This document shows, piece by piece, positions 27,407 to 38,200 of a stretch of DNA of 64,000 bases (positions within the stretch are counted from its first letter, which is position 1; each line of letters opens with the position of its first letter). The translations under genes and the position numbers were made by a program. The stretch covers positions 36,045 through 100,044 of the forward strand of contig JAGCLD010000004.1 in assembly GCA_017647145.1 (NCBI GenBank). The letters run 5' to 3'. The notes under the pieces were generated by a model. The model worked only from the letters and a program-made list of their open reading frames with translations, was not told where the DNA came from and did no database searches. Source of the DNA: Paludibacteraceae bacterium. GTDB taxonomy: Bacteria > Bacteroidota > Bacteroidia > Bacteroidales > Paludibacteraceae.

Positions 27407-28962
27407 TATTCTTCTACAATTTTTCTAAACAAATTACGCATATCAACCTCAGCAGCAATCATAGCATGCAGATCGCTAATCTTAACACGGTCTTGTTGCA
27501 TACTATCACGATGACGTACAGTTACACAACCATCAGTGAGAGTGTCATGGTCAACAGTCACACAGAATGGTGTACCCACAGCATCTTGACGACGATAACG
27601 TTTACCGATGGAATCTTTCTCATCATAAGCACAACGGAAGCTGAACTTAAGATCATCCATAATCTCACGTGCCTTTTCTGGAAGACCATCTTTTTTCACC
27701 AAAGGCATCACGCACACCTTAACAGGAGCCAATACAGCAGGCAGGCGTAAAACGACACGATTTTCTCCATTCTCCAAAGTCTCTTCACAATAAGCAGAAG
27801 CCATTACAGACAAGAACATACGATCAACCCCAATAGAAGTTTCAATCACATACGGAGTGTAAGATTCATTCAATTCTGGATCAAAATATTCAATCTTCTT
27901 ACCAGAGTATTTAGCATGTTGGCTTAAGTCAAAATTAGTACGACTATGAATACCTTCCACCTCTTTAAAACCAAATGGCATTTCAAACTCAATATCAGTA
28001 GCAGCATTAGCGTAATGAGCTAATTTATCGTGGTCATGGAAACGATACTTATTTTCTCCAAAACCAAGAGCTTTATGCCAATTCATGCGGTAAGACTTCC
28101 AGTATTCAAACCATTTCATTTCTTCACCCGGACGGACAAAGAACTGCATTTCCATTTGTTCAAATTCACGCATACGGAAAATAAATTGTCTAGCCACAAT
28201 CTCATTGCGGAATGCTTTACCAATCTGAGCAATTCCAAAAGGAACTTTCATGCGACCCGTTTTCTGAACATTCAAGAAATTAACAAATATACCTTGCGCT
28301 GTCTCAGGACGTAGGTAAATCTTCGTTGCCCCATCAGCAGTAGAACCCATTTCAGTACTGAACATGAGGTTAAACTGACGCACATCAGTCCAGTTTTTAG
28401 TACCACTGATTGGACACACCACCTCATAATCCACAATGATTTGCTTCAATTCTTCCAAATCATTATTTTCCATGGCACATACAAAACGTTGGTGAAGTTC
28501 ATCACGCTTCTTTTGATTTTCCAACACACGAGGGTTAGTCTGACGAAACATCTCAGCATCAAACTTATCACCAAAACGTTTAGCAGCTTTTTCAACTTCC
28601 TTCTCAATCTTATCATCATACTTCGCCAATAAATCTTCAATCAAGACGTCAGCTCTATAACGTTTTTTACTATCGCGATTATCAATCAATGGGTCATTAA
28701 AGGCATCAACATGGCCACTCGCTTTCCAAGTAGTTGGATGCATAAAAATAGCGGAGTCTATCCCTACAACATTCTCATGCAAAAGAGTCATGCTATCCCA
28801 CCAATAACGCTTAATGTTATTCTTCAACTCAACCCCATTTTGACCATAGTCATAAACAGCGCCTAATCCATCATAGATTTCACTTGAAGGGAAAACAAAA
28901 CCATACTCCTTACAATGAGCTACCAACTTCTTAAAAACATCATCCTGTGAAGCCATATACAA
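27406..28962 (-). CDS. glyS: Glycyl-tRNA synthetase, single-chain class II
   Basis: 518 aa; the real start may be the ATG at 28956 (MASQDD). This is the eukaryote/archaeal-like homodimeric type (glyQS), not the alpha/beta type. The N-terminus has EIYDGLGAVYDYGQNG. Motif 2 is FRNEIVARQFIFRMREFEQM and motif 3 is ETSIGVDRMFLSVMASAY. A C-terminal anticodon-binding domain (LPAVLAPVKVCVMPLV) follows. It charges tRNA-Gly with glycine. It is the first gene of a four-gene transcript; a promoter box lies about 40 bp upstream. Confidence 0.97.
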   Translation of the reverse strand: MYMASQDDVFKKLVAHCKEYGFVFPSSEIYDGLGAVYDYGQNGVELKNNIKRYWWDSMTLLHENVVGIDSAIFMHPTTWKASGHVDAFNDPLIDNRDSKKRYRADVLIEDLLAKYDDKIEKEVEKAAKRFGDKFDAEMFRQTNPRVLENQKKRDELHQRFVCAMENNDLEELKQIIVDYEVVCPISGTKNWTDVRQFNLMFSTEMGSTADGATKIYLRPETAQGIFVNFLNVQKTGRMKVPFGIAQIGKAFRNEIVARQFIFRMREFEQMEMQFFVRPGEEMKWFEYWKSYRMNWHKALGFGENKYRFHDHDKLAHYANAATDIEFEMPFGFKEVEGIHSRTNFDLSQHAKYSGKKIEYFDPELNESYTPYVIETSIGVDRMFLSVMASAYCEETLENGENRVVLRLPAVLAPVKVCVMPLVKKDGLPEKAREIMDDLKFSFRCAYDEKDSIGKRYRRQDAVGTPFCVTVDHDTLTDGCVTVRHRDSMQQDRVKISDLHAMIAAEVDMRNLFRKIVEE

Positions 28963-29000
28963 TAAATTTAAATATTAATAATCAATATAAAATAGACTTG

Positions 29001-29008
29001 CAAAAATA
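29001..29008 (-). promoter_or_regulatory. -7 box TATTTTTG of glyS-clpX operon
   Basis: The minus strand reads TATTTTTG; the start would be near 28997 with a leader of 35 to 41 nt. Confidence 0.5.
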
Positions 29009-29120
29009 ATGAAAAAAAACCACCCAAACAAACATCAATACGGACACATAAACAAAGACTTAGGGCAAGATAATTTCCCTAAAAAAGTATCTATAACAAA
29101 TGCTCTATCAGGGAATATTA

Positions 29121-29156
29121 AAAAAGAGCCGTTGAGATTATCCAACGGCTCTTTTT
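29121..29156 (-). terminator. Terminator of the SusCD-metallohydrolase locus
   Basis: AAAAAGAGCCGTTG and CAACGGCTCTTTTT form a perfect 14-bp stem around an eight-base loop. It lies 19 bp past the last gene of the locus and upstream of the glyS promoter. Confidence 0.9.
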
Positions 29157-29174
29157 CATGTATATATATACAGA

Positions 29175-31154
29175 TTACTTCATCGCACGAATTACTGCAT
29201 TACCTTCACCAACAAAACGGAAGATGTAAACACCATTGCTCAAAGATGAATTATCAATCATCATAGAGCCACTGTTTGAAAGTTGGTAAGTAGAAACTTT
29301 AGCACCAGAAACAGTATAAACTTCCACTTGTGTAAATTCAGCCGGATATGTAAGAGCAAATGCATTGCTCAAAGAACTAATCTTCACATTTTGAGCCAAA
29401 CCATTAGACAAGTCAGTCATGCCACCAGCAGCTTGATCTGCAGGTTGCTTACCTTGGTAAACATAATAAGACTTAGAACGTCCGCAGAAAGATATTGTAA
29501 CTGTTCCATCTCTGAACTCTTGTCCTTCTGGAAGATCTTCAGCAGAGAAATATACAGTAATAATATCAGAATATTCTTCACCTTGCCAATCTGCATCGCT
29601 GAATCCCCAAGTGAGCCAATCAGGAGCAGTGTACACCCAATTAGAAACTTGTTTTACAGTATCCACAGGATAACAGTAACTGTAAACAGCAGGTACGAGG
29701 TTATCAATATCAGCATATTGGCTATAGATAGCAACATTCTTGAAAGAACCATCTGCCATTTCTACCGGAGACAACACCAAAGTATCATTAACATCAGTAT
29801 AGGCATCAAGCAATGTAGGGAACAAACCATTTAACATTAACATAGGTTCCACTTGAGCATATTGATACAATTGGTTGTCATCAGCCACAACATAAGCATT
29901 AGTTCCATAAGGAGCATTAGCCACAACTACAGAGAAGTCTCCAGAACACTTGCTCATACCAGTAACTCTAACCTTGAATGCTTCATTTACATTGAAGCCA
30001 ACAGAGAGTTGTTCACCATAAACAGTTGTATCATTAAGGAAGTTGAATTGCAACATAGCAGACACTACATTTCTTCCTGACATTACAGGAGTCAAGTTGT
30101 CTTTAGTAGCATATGATTCAGCAATTATAGCACCCATTTGGTTTTCAACAGTCAGCCACAAGGTGTCAGTATCAGCCATTTCAGGAGCTTTAACAGCAGC
30201 TTTACCGGCAGTTACGTTGTAAGCTTCCAATTGCAAGGTAATATCCTTCACATAAAGAATTGATTGTGGTTTTTCAAATGCTACGAGAATACCATCAGGG
30301 GTGATAGTTTTTTCTGTGCCAGCTTCATCCACAGTAACATCAGTAGTACCCATGAAGTATTGCAAAGGTTGTACACTATAAGGTTTAGAGAGCGTCAACT
30401 GACCCAGATTACAATCTTGTGTCAATGCATTTGTCATCGGCCACATAAAGTCTTGGTGGTTAGGATAAGGACATTCAGCACCTGCTAAAGTTAATGGCGG
30501 CATATAATTACGATCTAACTCTAACATCGCAGCATTCTTATGAGTAGCATTCAATACGAATGTATCCTTTTGTTCGCCTTCTACAGTCAAGAAAGGCATA
30601 TCGTAACTATACGTTGTTTGTACACTACCACGAATATTAGTTACCAAAGTATCATGCCAGTTACCCGTCACAGGATCTGTGAAATAGTTATCCGGCAAGC
30701 GGTGAGAAATATAAGTTTTATACAACAAGCTAGTATAGTTTTCACTTCTACCTTGGAACACCCATGCAGGAGTATTTTCATCTACCCAAACACCGATGAT
30801 GCCTTTGTAGTTAAAATCTCCATTACGGCTTACACCGAGGAAATATGTACCTTCCGGTTTCCAATAGAAAGCTTTAGTTTCACCTGCTTGAGGAGCTTTA
30901 TAAGCAACCGCCTGGAATTTTTCAAGCGGTTTTTTACTCACTTCAGTCAACTCAGCTTCTGCACGTAGATAATTGCTCGGCAAAGAAAATTGGCTTTTTT
31001 CCTGTGGCAATTGTGCTTTAGCTCCGACTTGAACCTTATACATATCTGTATTTCTATGTTCAGGTCTTCCTTGAACCTTTTGAGGTAATGCTTGTGCGAA
31101 AAGACTCACAACAGTCATCACACATGCCATACCCATAAATATTCTTTTCATCAT
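29175..31154 (-). CDS. Secreted protein with T9SS sorting domain, unknown function
   Basis: 659 aa. A signal peptide (KRIFMGMACVMTVVSLFAQA) is followed by a large beta-rich region with no recognised family. The C-terminal about 80 residues are a T9SS tail: FTQVEVYTVSGAKVSTYQL, then SNGVYIFRF. It is the last gene of the SusC-SusD-metallohydrolase-DUF4302 locus and is likely the surface-exposed protein of that system, perhaps a substrate-binding protein or protease (inference). No catalytic motif was found. The start may be residue 2. Confidence 0.75.
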   Translation of the reverse strand: MMKRIFMGMACVMTVVSLFAQALPQKVQGRPEHRNTDMYKVQVGAKAQLPQEKSQFSLPSNYLRAEAELTEVSKKPLEKFQAVAYKAPQAGETKAFYWKPEGTYFLGVSRNGDFNYKGIIGVWVDENTPAWVFQGRSENYTSLLYKTYISHRLPDNYFTDPVTGNWHDTLVTNIRGSVQTTYSYDMPFLTVEGEQKDTFVLNATHKNAAMLELDRNYMPPLTLAGAECPYPNHQDFMWPMTNALTQDCNLGQLTLSKPYSVQPLQYFMGTTDVTVDEAGTEKTITPDGILVAFEKPQSILYVKDITLQLEAYNVTAGKAAVKAPEMADTDTLWLTVENQMGAIIAESYATKDNLTPVMSGRNVVSAMLQFNFLNDTTVYGEQLSVGFNVNEAFKVRVTGMSKCSGDFSVVVANAPYGTNAYVVADDNQLYQYAQVEPMLMLNGLFPTLLDAYTDVNDTLVLSPVEMADGSFKNVAIYSQYADIDNLVPAVYSYCYPVDTVKQVSNWVYTAPDWLTWGFSDADWQGEEYSDIITVYFSAEDLPEGQEFRDGTVTISFCGRSKSYYVYQGKQPADQAAGGMTDLSNGLAQNVKISSLSNAFALTYPAEFTQVEVYTVSGAKVSTYQLSNSGSMMIDNSSLSNGVYIFRFVGEGNAVIRAMK

Positions 31155-31175
31155 AATTTCGTTTTTACGTTTTTA

Positions 31176-32498
31176 TTAAAAAGCCTTTTTCTTAATAACA
31201 AAGTTGAGATTAGCATCCTCTTTGCTTGTAAAGATCAAGCTTGAAGGATTAAACGCACCACCAACAGAACATGCTACATCATAACGATGTTCAAACATTG
31301 CCTTAATCATAGCAAGTCCAGCTTGTTGATCACCATTACCAATACGTTTTAGGAAAGCAATTCCATCTTCACTAACAGATGAATAAGCAATTTCCACACT
31401 TGTTGGGTTTGTACGTGGAGTAAATGTATATTCAAAGAAGATACGTGCTTCATACTCACGACCAGCCACACGGTATCTAACGCGTAAAGCAGGCTTAGAA
31501 GTTTCAGAAACATACAACAAGTCCATTTCAGCCAATGAAGCTCCACTAGCAACAAGAGCGTCTTTAACAGCGTTCAGAGCAGTAGCAAACGAAGTACCAG
31601 TATTATTCATATCAATGCCCCATATTTCTCGAACAGAAGATACTGTGTTTTGGAAAACCTTGATAGGGCTATAACGAGGTTCAATAGTGGCATCAACATC
31701 AGGATCGATACATACAAATTTATTCGGAGCTTTAGGGTTATCTAACACAAAGTTATAAGCTGTTTTTTCATTGCGAGTATAACCATTATAGAGACGGAGT
31801 CCTTTCGGAGTCAAGATAAATCCGTATGTATTATCTTCTTCCTGAAATACAAATTCATTATAAGTGACATTAGGACCAGCTCCGTCTAATTTCAAAGCAT
31901 AAGTAGTACCAGTATTACCAGCAAAAGTAAGATTATCTACTCTTGTCAATTCGTTAAAGTAGTCTTCCCAATTTTGCCATTCTTCGCTCAACTTAACCAA
32001 AATGATACTAGCACTACGTTTCTTACCTTTGAGAATAAGAGTATCACCACTTTGAGAATATCCTTGAGCATCTACATAGAACTCATAGTCTCCTTCTTGT
32101 CCTTTACCAGCTGGGTTTTCAGGATTAGCGAAAGAGTGGAATACTTCGTTGTAGGTTTCAAATGTGAGCATAGCTCCATTACCTTCACGAACATCATAGT
32201 AACTGGTAGCTTCTTTATACGTTCTGTATGTATTTCTGTTTTTAGCAGCAACTACCACTTGTGAGTTATCAGAGAACTTTAACAACAATGGATATCCTGC
32301 TGTGTTTGCTTTAGCGAAATACTGCATTTCCCATCCATAAGGCGCAGACAGCAATGTAGAATCCAATTTATTAAGCGCAGCCTCCATACGTTCAGAAGGT
32401 AGTTTACCTCCGAACGGATCCTTTTCTTCTTGGCAAGCCGAAAAGAATACCGGAATCAAAGCCAGCGCAATTACATATAATCCTTTTTTCATATTCAT
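31176..32498 (-). CDS. DUF4302-family surface lipoprotein
   Basis: 440 aa. The signal ends in the lipobox FFSAC. The segment SERMEAALNKLDSTLLSAPY followed by GWEMQYF is typical of DUF4302 proteins, which occur downstream of SusC/SusD and a HExxH lipoprotein in many Bacteroidota. Its function is not known; a role as accessory surface lipoprotein comparable to SusE/F is an inference from position. It starts 15 bp after the metallohydrolase gene. MKK at residue 3 may be the true start. Confidence 0.8.
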   Translation of the reverse strand: MNMKKGLYVIALALIPVFFSACQEEKDPFGGKLPSERMEAALNKLDSTLLSAPYGWEMQYFAKANTAGYPLLLKFSDNSQVVVAAKNRNTYRTYKEATSYYDVREGNGAMLTFETYNEVFHSFANPENPAGKGQEGDYEFYVDAQGYSQSGDTLILKGKKRSASIILVKLSEEWQNWEDYFNELTRVDNLTFAGNTGTTYALKLDGAGPNVTYNEFVFQEEDNTYGFILTPKGLRLYNGYTRNEKTAYNFVLDNPKAPNKFVCIDPDVDATIEPRYSPIKVFQNTVSSVREIWGIDMNNTGTSFATALNAVKDALVASGASLAEMDLLYVSETSKPALRVRYRVAGREYEARIFFEYTFTPRTNPTSVEIAYSSVSEDGIAFLKRIGNGDQQAGLAMIKAMFEHRYDVACSVGGAFNPSSLIFTSKEDANLNFVIKKKAF

Positions 32499-32512
32499 TT
32501 ATTTTTGAGGAA

Positions 32513-33475
32513 TTATTCATTTACAAATCTATCATCACCAAAACCTGCTTCAGTCATCAATTGAATAAAGAAGTCTTTGTCACCTCTTAATTGATTTTGA
32601 CGGTTTTGTACCTCGGTCCGCAATTCTTCAATGTCAATGTTCCAAGCAGTAGCTAACCAGTTTTTAGCCATGTCGAACTTACGAAGAATTATGTCCTTTC
32701 CAGTTTCAGTATCACTCACTTTACCAGCATCAGCACGTTTGAGCATAGCATCCCAATCAGCTTGTGTTTCAGTGATGTAACAAGAGATTACTTCTACAAA
32801 GTCTTCACGCGCTTCCATACCAGCATAGGAAGTAACAAATCCCAATCCATTAGCTTCAGCAAGCGGACGGTTTTGCCATCCAGTTGGGCTATACTTACCA
32901 GCAGAGATTGCATCATATTCTTTTGGATAAGACTTAGTTTGGTGCAAGATGTGCGCAAACTCATGGTGCATTGTGTGGAAGAAGAATTCATTCAAGTGGG
33001 CAATATTTGTAGGTTGCATAGAATTCACTTTATACAACGTTACCTTAATACCACCTTCTGCAGTACCCAAAGTTTCAGTACCTTGCTCTGGGTTATAAGC
33101 AGGAGATCCAACAATGTAAAGGATGCGAGGTCCGTACTTTTTCAAGAAATCAGGAGCAACAACTGTTTTGTACACGTCAAACCAGAGGTATTTGGTCAAA
33201 ACTGCCAATTGTACAGATTTCTCATACTTAGCAGGAACCAAGTTGTAAGACAAGTTAGAGCCAACATCATTCATTCTGTACAAGAAGCTAACGTTATACT
33301 CTTTTACATATGTATCATACAGATATTTATCAAATGGCGCTGTAGCTAATGTTGAGTCATAACTTGGTGCCTTGGTATCGAACAGTTTTGGTTCTAATGC
33401 CTCTTCTTGACAAGAAGAAAGAGCCAAAACAAACAAACTACCTAATAAAATCAAACTCTTTTTCATATATCTCAT
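32513..33475 (-). CDS. Zinc metallohydrolase lipoprotein linked to SusC/SusD (Peptidase_Mx1-like)
   Basis: 320 aa; residue 4 (MKKSL) may be the true start. Lipobox LSSC at about residue 22. The zinc motif HEFAH (171-175) is preceded by FFFHTMH. The protein matches the family of substrate-import-associated zinc metallohydrolase lipoproteins found next to SusC/SusD. The HExxH motif predicts peptidase activity at the cell surface, so the locus may handle peptides or a peptide-linked ligand rather than a glycan (inference). Intact motif, normal length. Confidence 0.85.
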   Translation of the reverse strand: MRYMKKSLILLGSLFVLALSSCQEEALEPKLFDTKAPSYDSTLATAPFDKYLYDTYVKEYNVSFLYRMNDVGSNLSYNLVPAKYEKSVQLAVLTKYLWFDVYKTVVAPDFLKKYGPRILYIVGSPAYNPEQGTETLGTAEGGIKVTLYKVNSMQPTNIAHLNEFFFHTMHHEFAHILHQTKSYPKEYDAISAGKYSPTGWQNRPLAEANGLGFVTSYAGMEAREDFVEVISCYITETQADWDAMLKRADAGKVSDTETGKDIILRKFDMAKNWLATAWNIDIEELRTEVQNRQNQLRGDKDFFIQLMTEAGFGDDRFVNE

Positions 33476-33518
33476 TTTTTATACAATTCAATTAGAATTT
33501 CACTTTAGTTGCACCTCA

Positions 33519-35192
33519 CTATTTAATAGTAGTAGAAACAAGGTCTTCCAATTTCTTAAACTTGTGAGTAGGAATCACAAACATGTGCTCTACCGGCCCG
33601 TCCTCCGAAGGTATCATCATTCCTGTTCCTGCATTTTCAGTTTCACGTGGGTTAGCTTCAATACCAGCAGTGATAACGTCTTGTGGCAACTGAATAGCAC
33701 GACGTGGGTCATTCCATCTCAAAGTAACTTCACCTACTTTAGCGATATCGTGAGTAATTTCAATACCATAACGTTTAATATCAAACCAACGCAATCCATC
33801 ATGAATTGTTTCAATACGACGGAAGTGCAAGATACAACGTATCATAGCCTTTTGCAATGGAGTCAAAGCATTAAATTGCGTATTACCCATATCAGATGCA
33901 TAACTTAAATCATCCACAAAGTCCATTGAACCACTATACATAGTTTCGATTTGTACATTGGTCAAAGGTTTTTCGATTGTGTTAGATTTAGTCCAAGCCT
34001 CCATATATTGGCGAGCCAATTCAGTTTGTCCTTTATACACAAGTGCTTCAGCAAGGCATAACAGAGTTTCGTTAGTGGTGAACTCAGCACGAACACGGTG
34101 GTACATACCAATACCGGCAATCTTATCAGAATATTCGAATAAGTAGTAAGCCTTAGCACAAAGAGCACCATAGTTAGCTCCAAAACTCCATCCAGTGAAT
34201 CCAGGGAAACGATTTTCCCAGTTAGGTCCAGAAGATTGGAAAGTAGCAGATTGTGCAGGTCCGTTTACACCATATCTTGGGTAGAAGAACATAAGTGTAA
34301 AGTTAGAATAAGTAGGTAGGATAAACAATGTGAAGTTTCTGTCCACATTAATCCATTCATACAACTCATTATCAGGATAAGTAGTATTTTCCTTGATATA
34401 GGCTGCATCACGTAACAATGTTAATGCTACTTGAGGAGAACCTCCTAATACTCTATTAGCACATTCAATTACCTTGTCATAATTACGCATATACAAATAG
34501 AAGCGTGCAGCGAAAGCATAAGCAGCTTTTTCATTGAAGTGATATTTAGGTACAGAATAAAGTCCATCATTTACATACTTCAAACCTTCTTCCAAGTCAG
34601 TTTTAATTTTAGCATAAACTTGAGGCACTGTGAGGCGCACATAGTCACCATAAACAGTAGTTTCAGGTTTTTCGGCATAAGGTACGCCCAAGTCAGTTTG
34701 GTCATCGTTGATATAAGCTTGACCGAACACGTTCACCAAGATGAAGTGGTGATAAGCACGTGTCAAATAAGCTTCAGCTCTTTCAGCTGACATATCTAAG
34801 GTTGGGTCAGCTTCTTCAAGTTTTTCAATAGCATCCAAAGCAGCATTAGCAGCAGCAATAGCAGCATAAGCACTTTGCCAGAAGTATTGAGGAGAGTCTT
34901 GTGCAGTGTTGCTCACTACATCTTTCCATTGGAACACTTCATTGTGAAATTCATCAGCAGCTGCTTCTGTCAATTTACGATAAGCATTGTTATCGATCAT
35001 TTGGTCAGAACTGAGTTCGCACAACAAAGCATAGTCACCTTGTGTGTATGCTGTAGTCAGCAATTGACGCACCTTGTCTTGAGTATCTATTTCAGCGCGT
35101 TGGTCAGGCAATTTATCCAGTGGGTCGCAAGAAGCGAATCCAAAGCCCACCAAGGTCAACAAGCTATAAATAATTATTTTTTTCATATTCAT
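33519..35192 (-). CDS. SusD/RagB-family nutrient-binding lipoprotein
   Basis: 557 aa. Signal peptide with lipobox GFASC, then DPLDKLPDQRAEI, typical of SusD N-termini. The body is TPR-rich (AYAAIAAANAALDAIEKLEE and AEAYLTRAYHHFILVNVFG). In the family SusD covers the SusC barrel as a hinged lid and binds the substrate. It pairs with the SusC gene 27 bp upstream. No substrate can be inferred from the sequence. The start may be MKK at residue 3. Confidence 0.92.
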   Translation of the reverse strand: MNMKKIIIYSLLTLVGFGFASCDPLDKLPDQRAEIDTQDKVRQLLTTAYTQGDYALLCELSSDQMIDNNAYRKLTEAAADEFHNEVFQWKDVVSNTAQDSPQYFWQSAYAAIAAANAALDAIEKLEEADPTLDMSAERAEAYLTRAYHHFILVNVFGQAYINDDQTDLGVPYAEKPETTVYGDYVRLTVPQVYAKIKTDLEEGLKYVNDGLYSVPKYHFNEKAAYAFAARFYLYMRNYDKVIECANRVLGGSPQVALTLLRDAAYIKENTTYPDNELYEWINVDRNFTLFILPTYSNFTLMFFYPRYGVNGPAQSATFQSSGPNWENRFPGFTGWSFGANYGALCAKAYYLFEYSDKIAGIGMYHRVRAEFTTNETLLCLAEALVYKGQTELARQYMEAWTKSNTIEKPLTNVQIETMYSGSMDFVDDLSYASDMGNTQFNALTPLQKAMIRCILHFRRIETIHDGLRWFDIKRYGIEITHDIAKVGEVTLRWNDPRRAIQLPQDVITAGIEANPRETENAGTGMMIPSEDGPVEHMFVIPTHKFKKLEDLVSTTIK

Positions 35193-35218
35193 TTTCTTTC
35201 AATAGGGTTGAATCAAAA

Positions 35219-38200
35219 TTATAGTCCTAAACGCACTGTGAAAGTAAATTGTTTTGGTACAGGCATAGCCACCCCACCGGTGTTAAAGAATTCGGGGTCT
35301 TGTCCATTCAATTTCTTGTCTGCATAGAGTAAGCAAATATTAGTTGCTTGGAACTTCAATCCGAGGTTGGTTACTTTGTATCCTTCAAACCATTCTTTAG
35401 GGAAGTCATAGCTCAATGAGATTTCTTTCAAGCGGATGAAGTCACCACTTGCAATACGTTCAGTAGAATAGTTATAAGCATTATACAACTTATTCATATC
35501 AGTTGAGGTGTATAAGTTCACCAATCTTGAATCTGGAATTGTAGGAATATCTGTATAAGCTTCGTCACCTTGTGTTACCCAACGTTTTTGGAATTCACGT
35601 GGCAGTGCAGTCATATCATCATAAGAAGCGCGGAATACCGGGTCTAAACGAATAACATTACCGAATGAGTAAGTCAAGAACAAGTTTAATTTAAATCCGT
35701 AATATGAGAATGTATTTCCGAAACTACCTGTGATAGTTGGATCAGTAGGTCCTTCGTATTTCAAGATATCTTCCAATTCTTCTCTTTGTTGGAAGTTAAT
35801 TTCATCCAATGGAAGAACAGAACCATCATTCTTCTTGAATGTAGGAAGACCGTCTTGATTTAATCCTGCAAAGTTCAATGAGAAGAGAGAACGTACAGGA
35901 TAGCCTGGTAATGCATAACCAGCACCATATACCATGTAGATCATGTTAGTTTGGCTATCCAATTCAGTAATCTTGTTTTCTGCATAAGAGAAAATCAAGT
36001 CAGAGTTCCAAGAGAAATGTTTGTTCTTGATGTTAAGGGTAGACAAGGTAAATTCAACACCTTGTGACCACATACTTGCAACGTTAGCATACTTAATAAC
36101 TTCACCACCTACACCTGAAGTTGTGGTAGGTCCAATCAAGTCAAAGTTGTTACGAGTGTAATAGTCAACAGAGAAATTGATTCTGTTGTTAACGAATCCC
36201 ATATCCCAACCGATGTTGAACTCATATTTCTTTTCGTAAGTCAATTCGTCATTACCCAAACTTTGTAAAGCGATAGCAGGTTCTTGAATACCAGCTAATG
36301 GGCGCCATGGCGTGAGTGCTACATACACAGCAGTAGAGTTCGTAATCGGACCACGGTCAGCAGTCAAAGAGTAAGAGGCACGTAACATAGAGTGTGTCCA
36401 TGCGTCTTGGAAAGCACGTTGGAACCATCCTTCTTCGTGCATGTTCCATGAAGCAGCTACGTTCCATGTAGGCAACCAACGAGCTTTACGGCTTCTACCT
36501 AAAAGGTTAGAACCTTCATAACGCATAGTTCCGTTGATAGTGTAGCGACGTTTGAATGAGTATGTAGCCATACCGAAGAATGCCAAACCGCGGGTGTATG
36601 TCCATGCGTCTGTATAGTATTCAGCACCTTCTTCTTTTAATTGTTTGAAGATTTGTGGATCCCAGAAAGGAGTGCTACCGTTACCGTATTGCATACCCCA
36701 ACCGCGGAACCATGTAGCTTGACGATCGATAGAACTACTTTCAGCACCTGCAAAGAGGTTAAGGATGTGTTTTTCTTCATCGAATGCAGCGCTATATGCA
36801 GCAGTAGCACGTAAGTCTAAACTAAGCATTGAGTATTCAGTCTTAGAGTAGATACCTGTACCTTGTGGCAATACACATACAGGCAATGCAGTAGGATCAT
36901 CCGGGTTGGTGTAAAGATATTTATTCGCGTCACGAATAGTTGCATCTTCCGGATAGATACCTGCACGGTAAGCGTTTGCTTGGTTAGATTGTTCTTTAAT
37001 GTGATGTTCTTGTTTAGATGTTTGATAACGCAAAGAAGCGATACCATTAATATCTAATCCTTTAATAGGTTTATAGTTGATCTCCCCTTGGAATTTAACA
37101 TCAGTAATATTAATGTCGATATAGTTATTTTCCAACTCATTGAAGATGTTGAAATCAGTGTAGTTTCGACGATAATATTCGTTAGGGTCTAACGCGCGTG
37201 AGGTATTGATAGCAAAGCTATATGGGTTAATATCAAAGTCACGTCCTACCTCTCCAGATACAGGGTCAAGGTCGCTGTTTGTTGTACCCGGCGCTTGTTG
37301 TTTACGATAAGAAGCGTTACCCAACAAAGAAACGGTCAAGTTCTTCAAGATATCATATGATCCGTTGAAGTTGGCAGTGTATCGTTGTACTGAGTTAGAG
37401 AGTGTCCATCCCGGATCGTACATGGCTGACATAGAAGCATAGTAGCGTGCTTTATCTGTACCAGCCGTCATGCTGACAGCGTGGTTCATCATTACGTTGT
37501 TTTGGAACAGCAAGTCGAACCAGTCAGTGTTTCTTACTTCAGCAGCACTGAGGTAAGCATTTCGAGCTGCTAATTCGTTAGGAAGACTAAATTCTCCGTC
37601 AGCATATGTATCGAGCAATTGATACATTTTTCCGTATGTACCGCTGTTAGACGCAGAATTTAATCTGGTGAATTCCAACAAACCTCTTCTTTCCATAGAC
37701 TTGTAGATGTCCATTTGTTCTTGAGAGTTAGAAATGTTGAAATTTTGGTATGAAGGTTTCATACGATAGGTAAATTCACCGGTATAGCTTAATTTGCTCA
37801 CCCCTTGTTTACCTTTTTTCGTAGTTACAACAATCACACCCGCCATTGCACGTGCTCCATAGATAGATGTAGCGGAACCGTCTTTCAAGATTTGGAAGCT
37901 TTCGATGTCATCTGCATTCAATCCGGCGATAGCAGATGCGATCAATGTTGCTGCATCACCTGATGACAAGTCATCACTTGATACTTCAACAGCATCTTCC
38001 AAAACGACTCCGTCCACCACCCATAATGGTTTACTACTACCGTAGATAGAAGTAGCACCACGTACACGGATTTTTGGCGCAGTACCAAATGTACCAGATA
38101 CGTTTTGTACGGATACCCCAGCGGCTTTACCTTCCAAAGCGCGGCTGACGTCAGCCATACCATCCATTTTCGCTTTGTCAGCAGATATTTGTGTAGTAGC

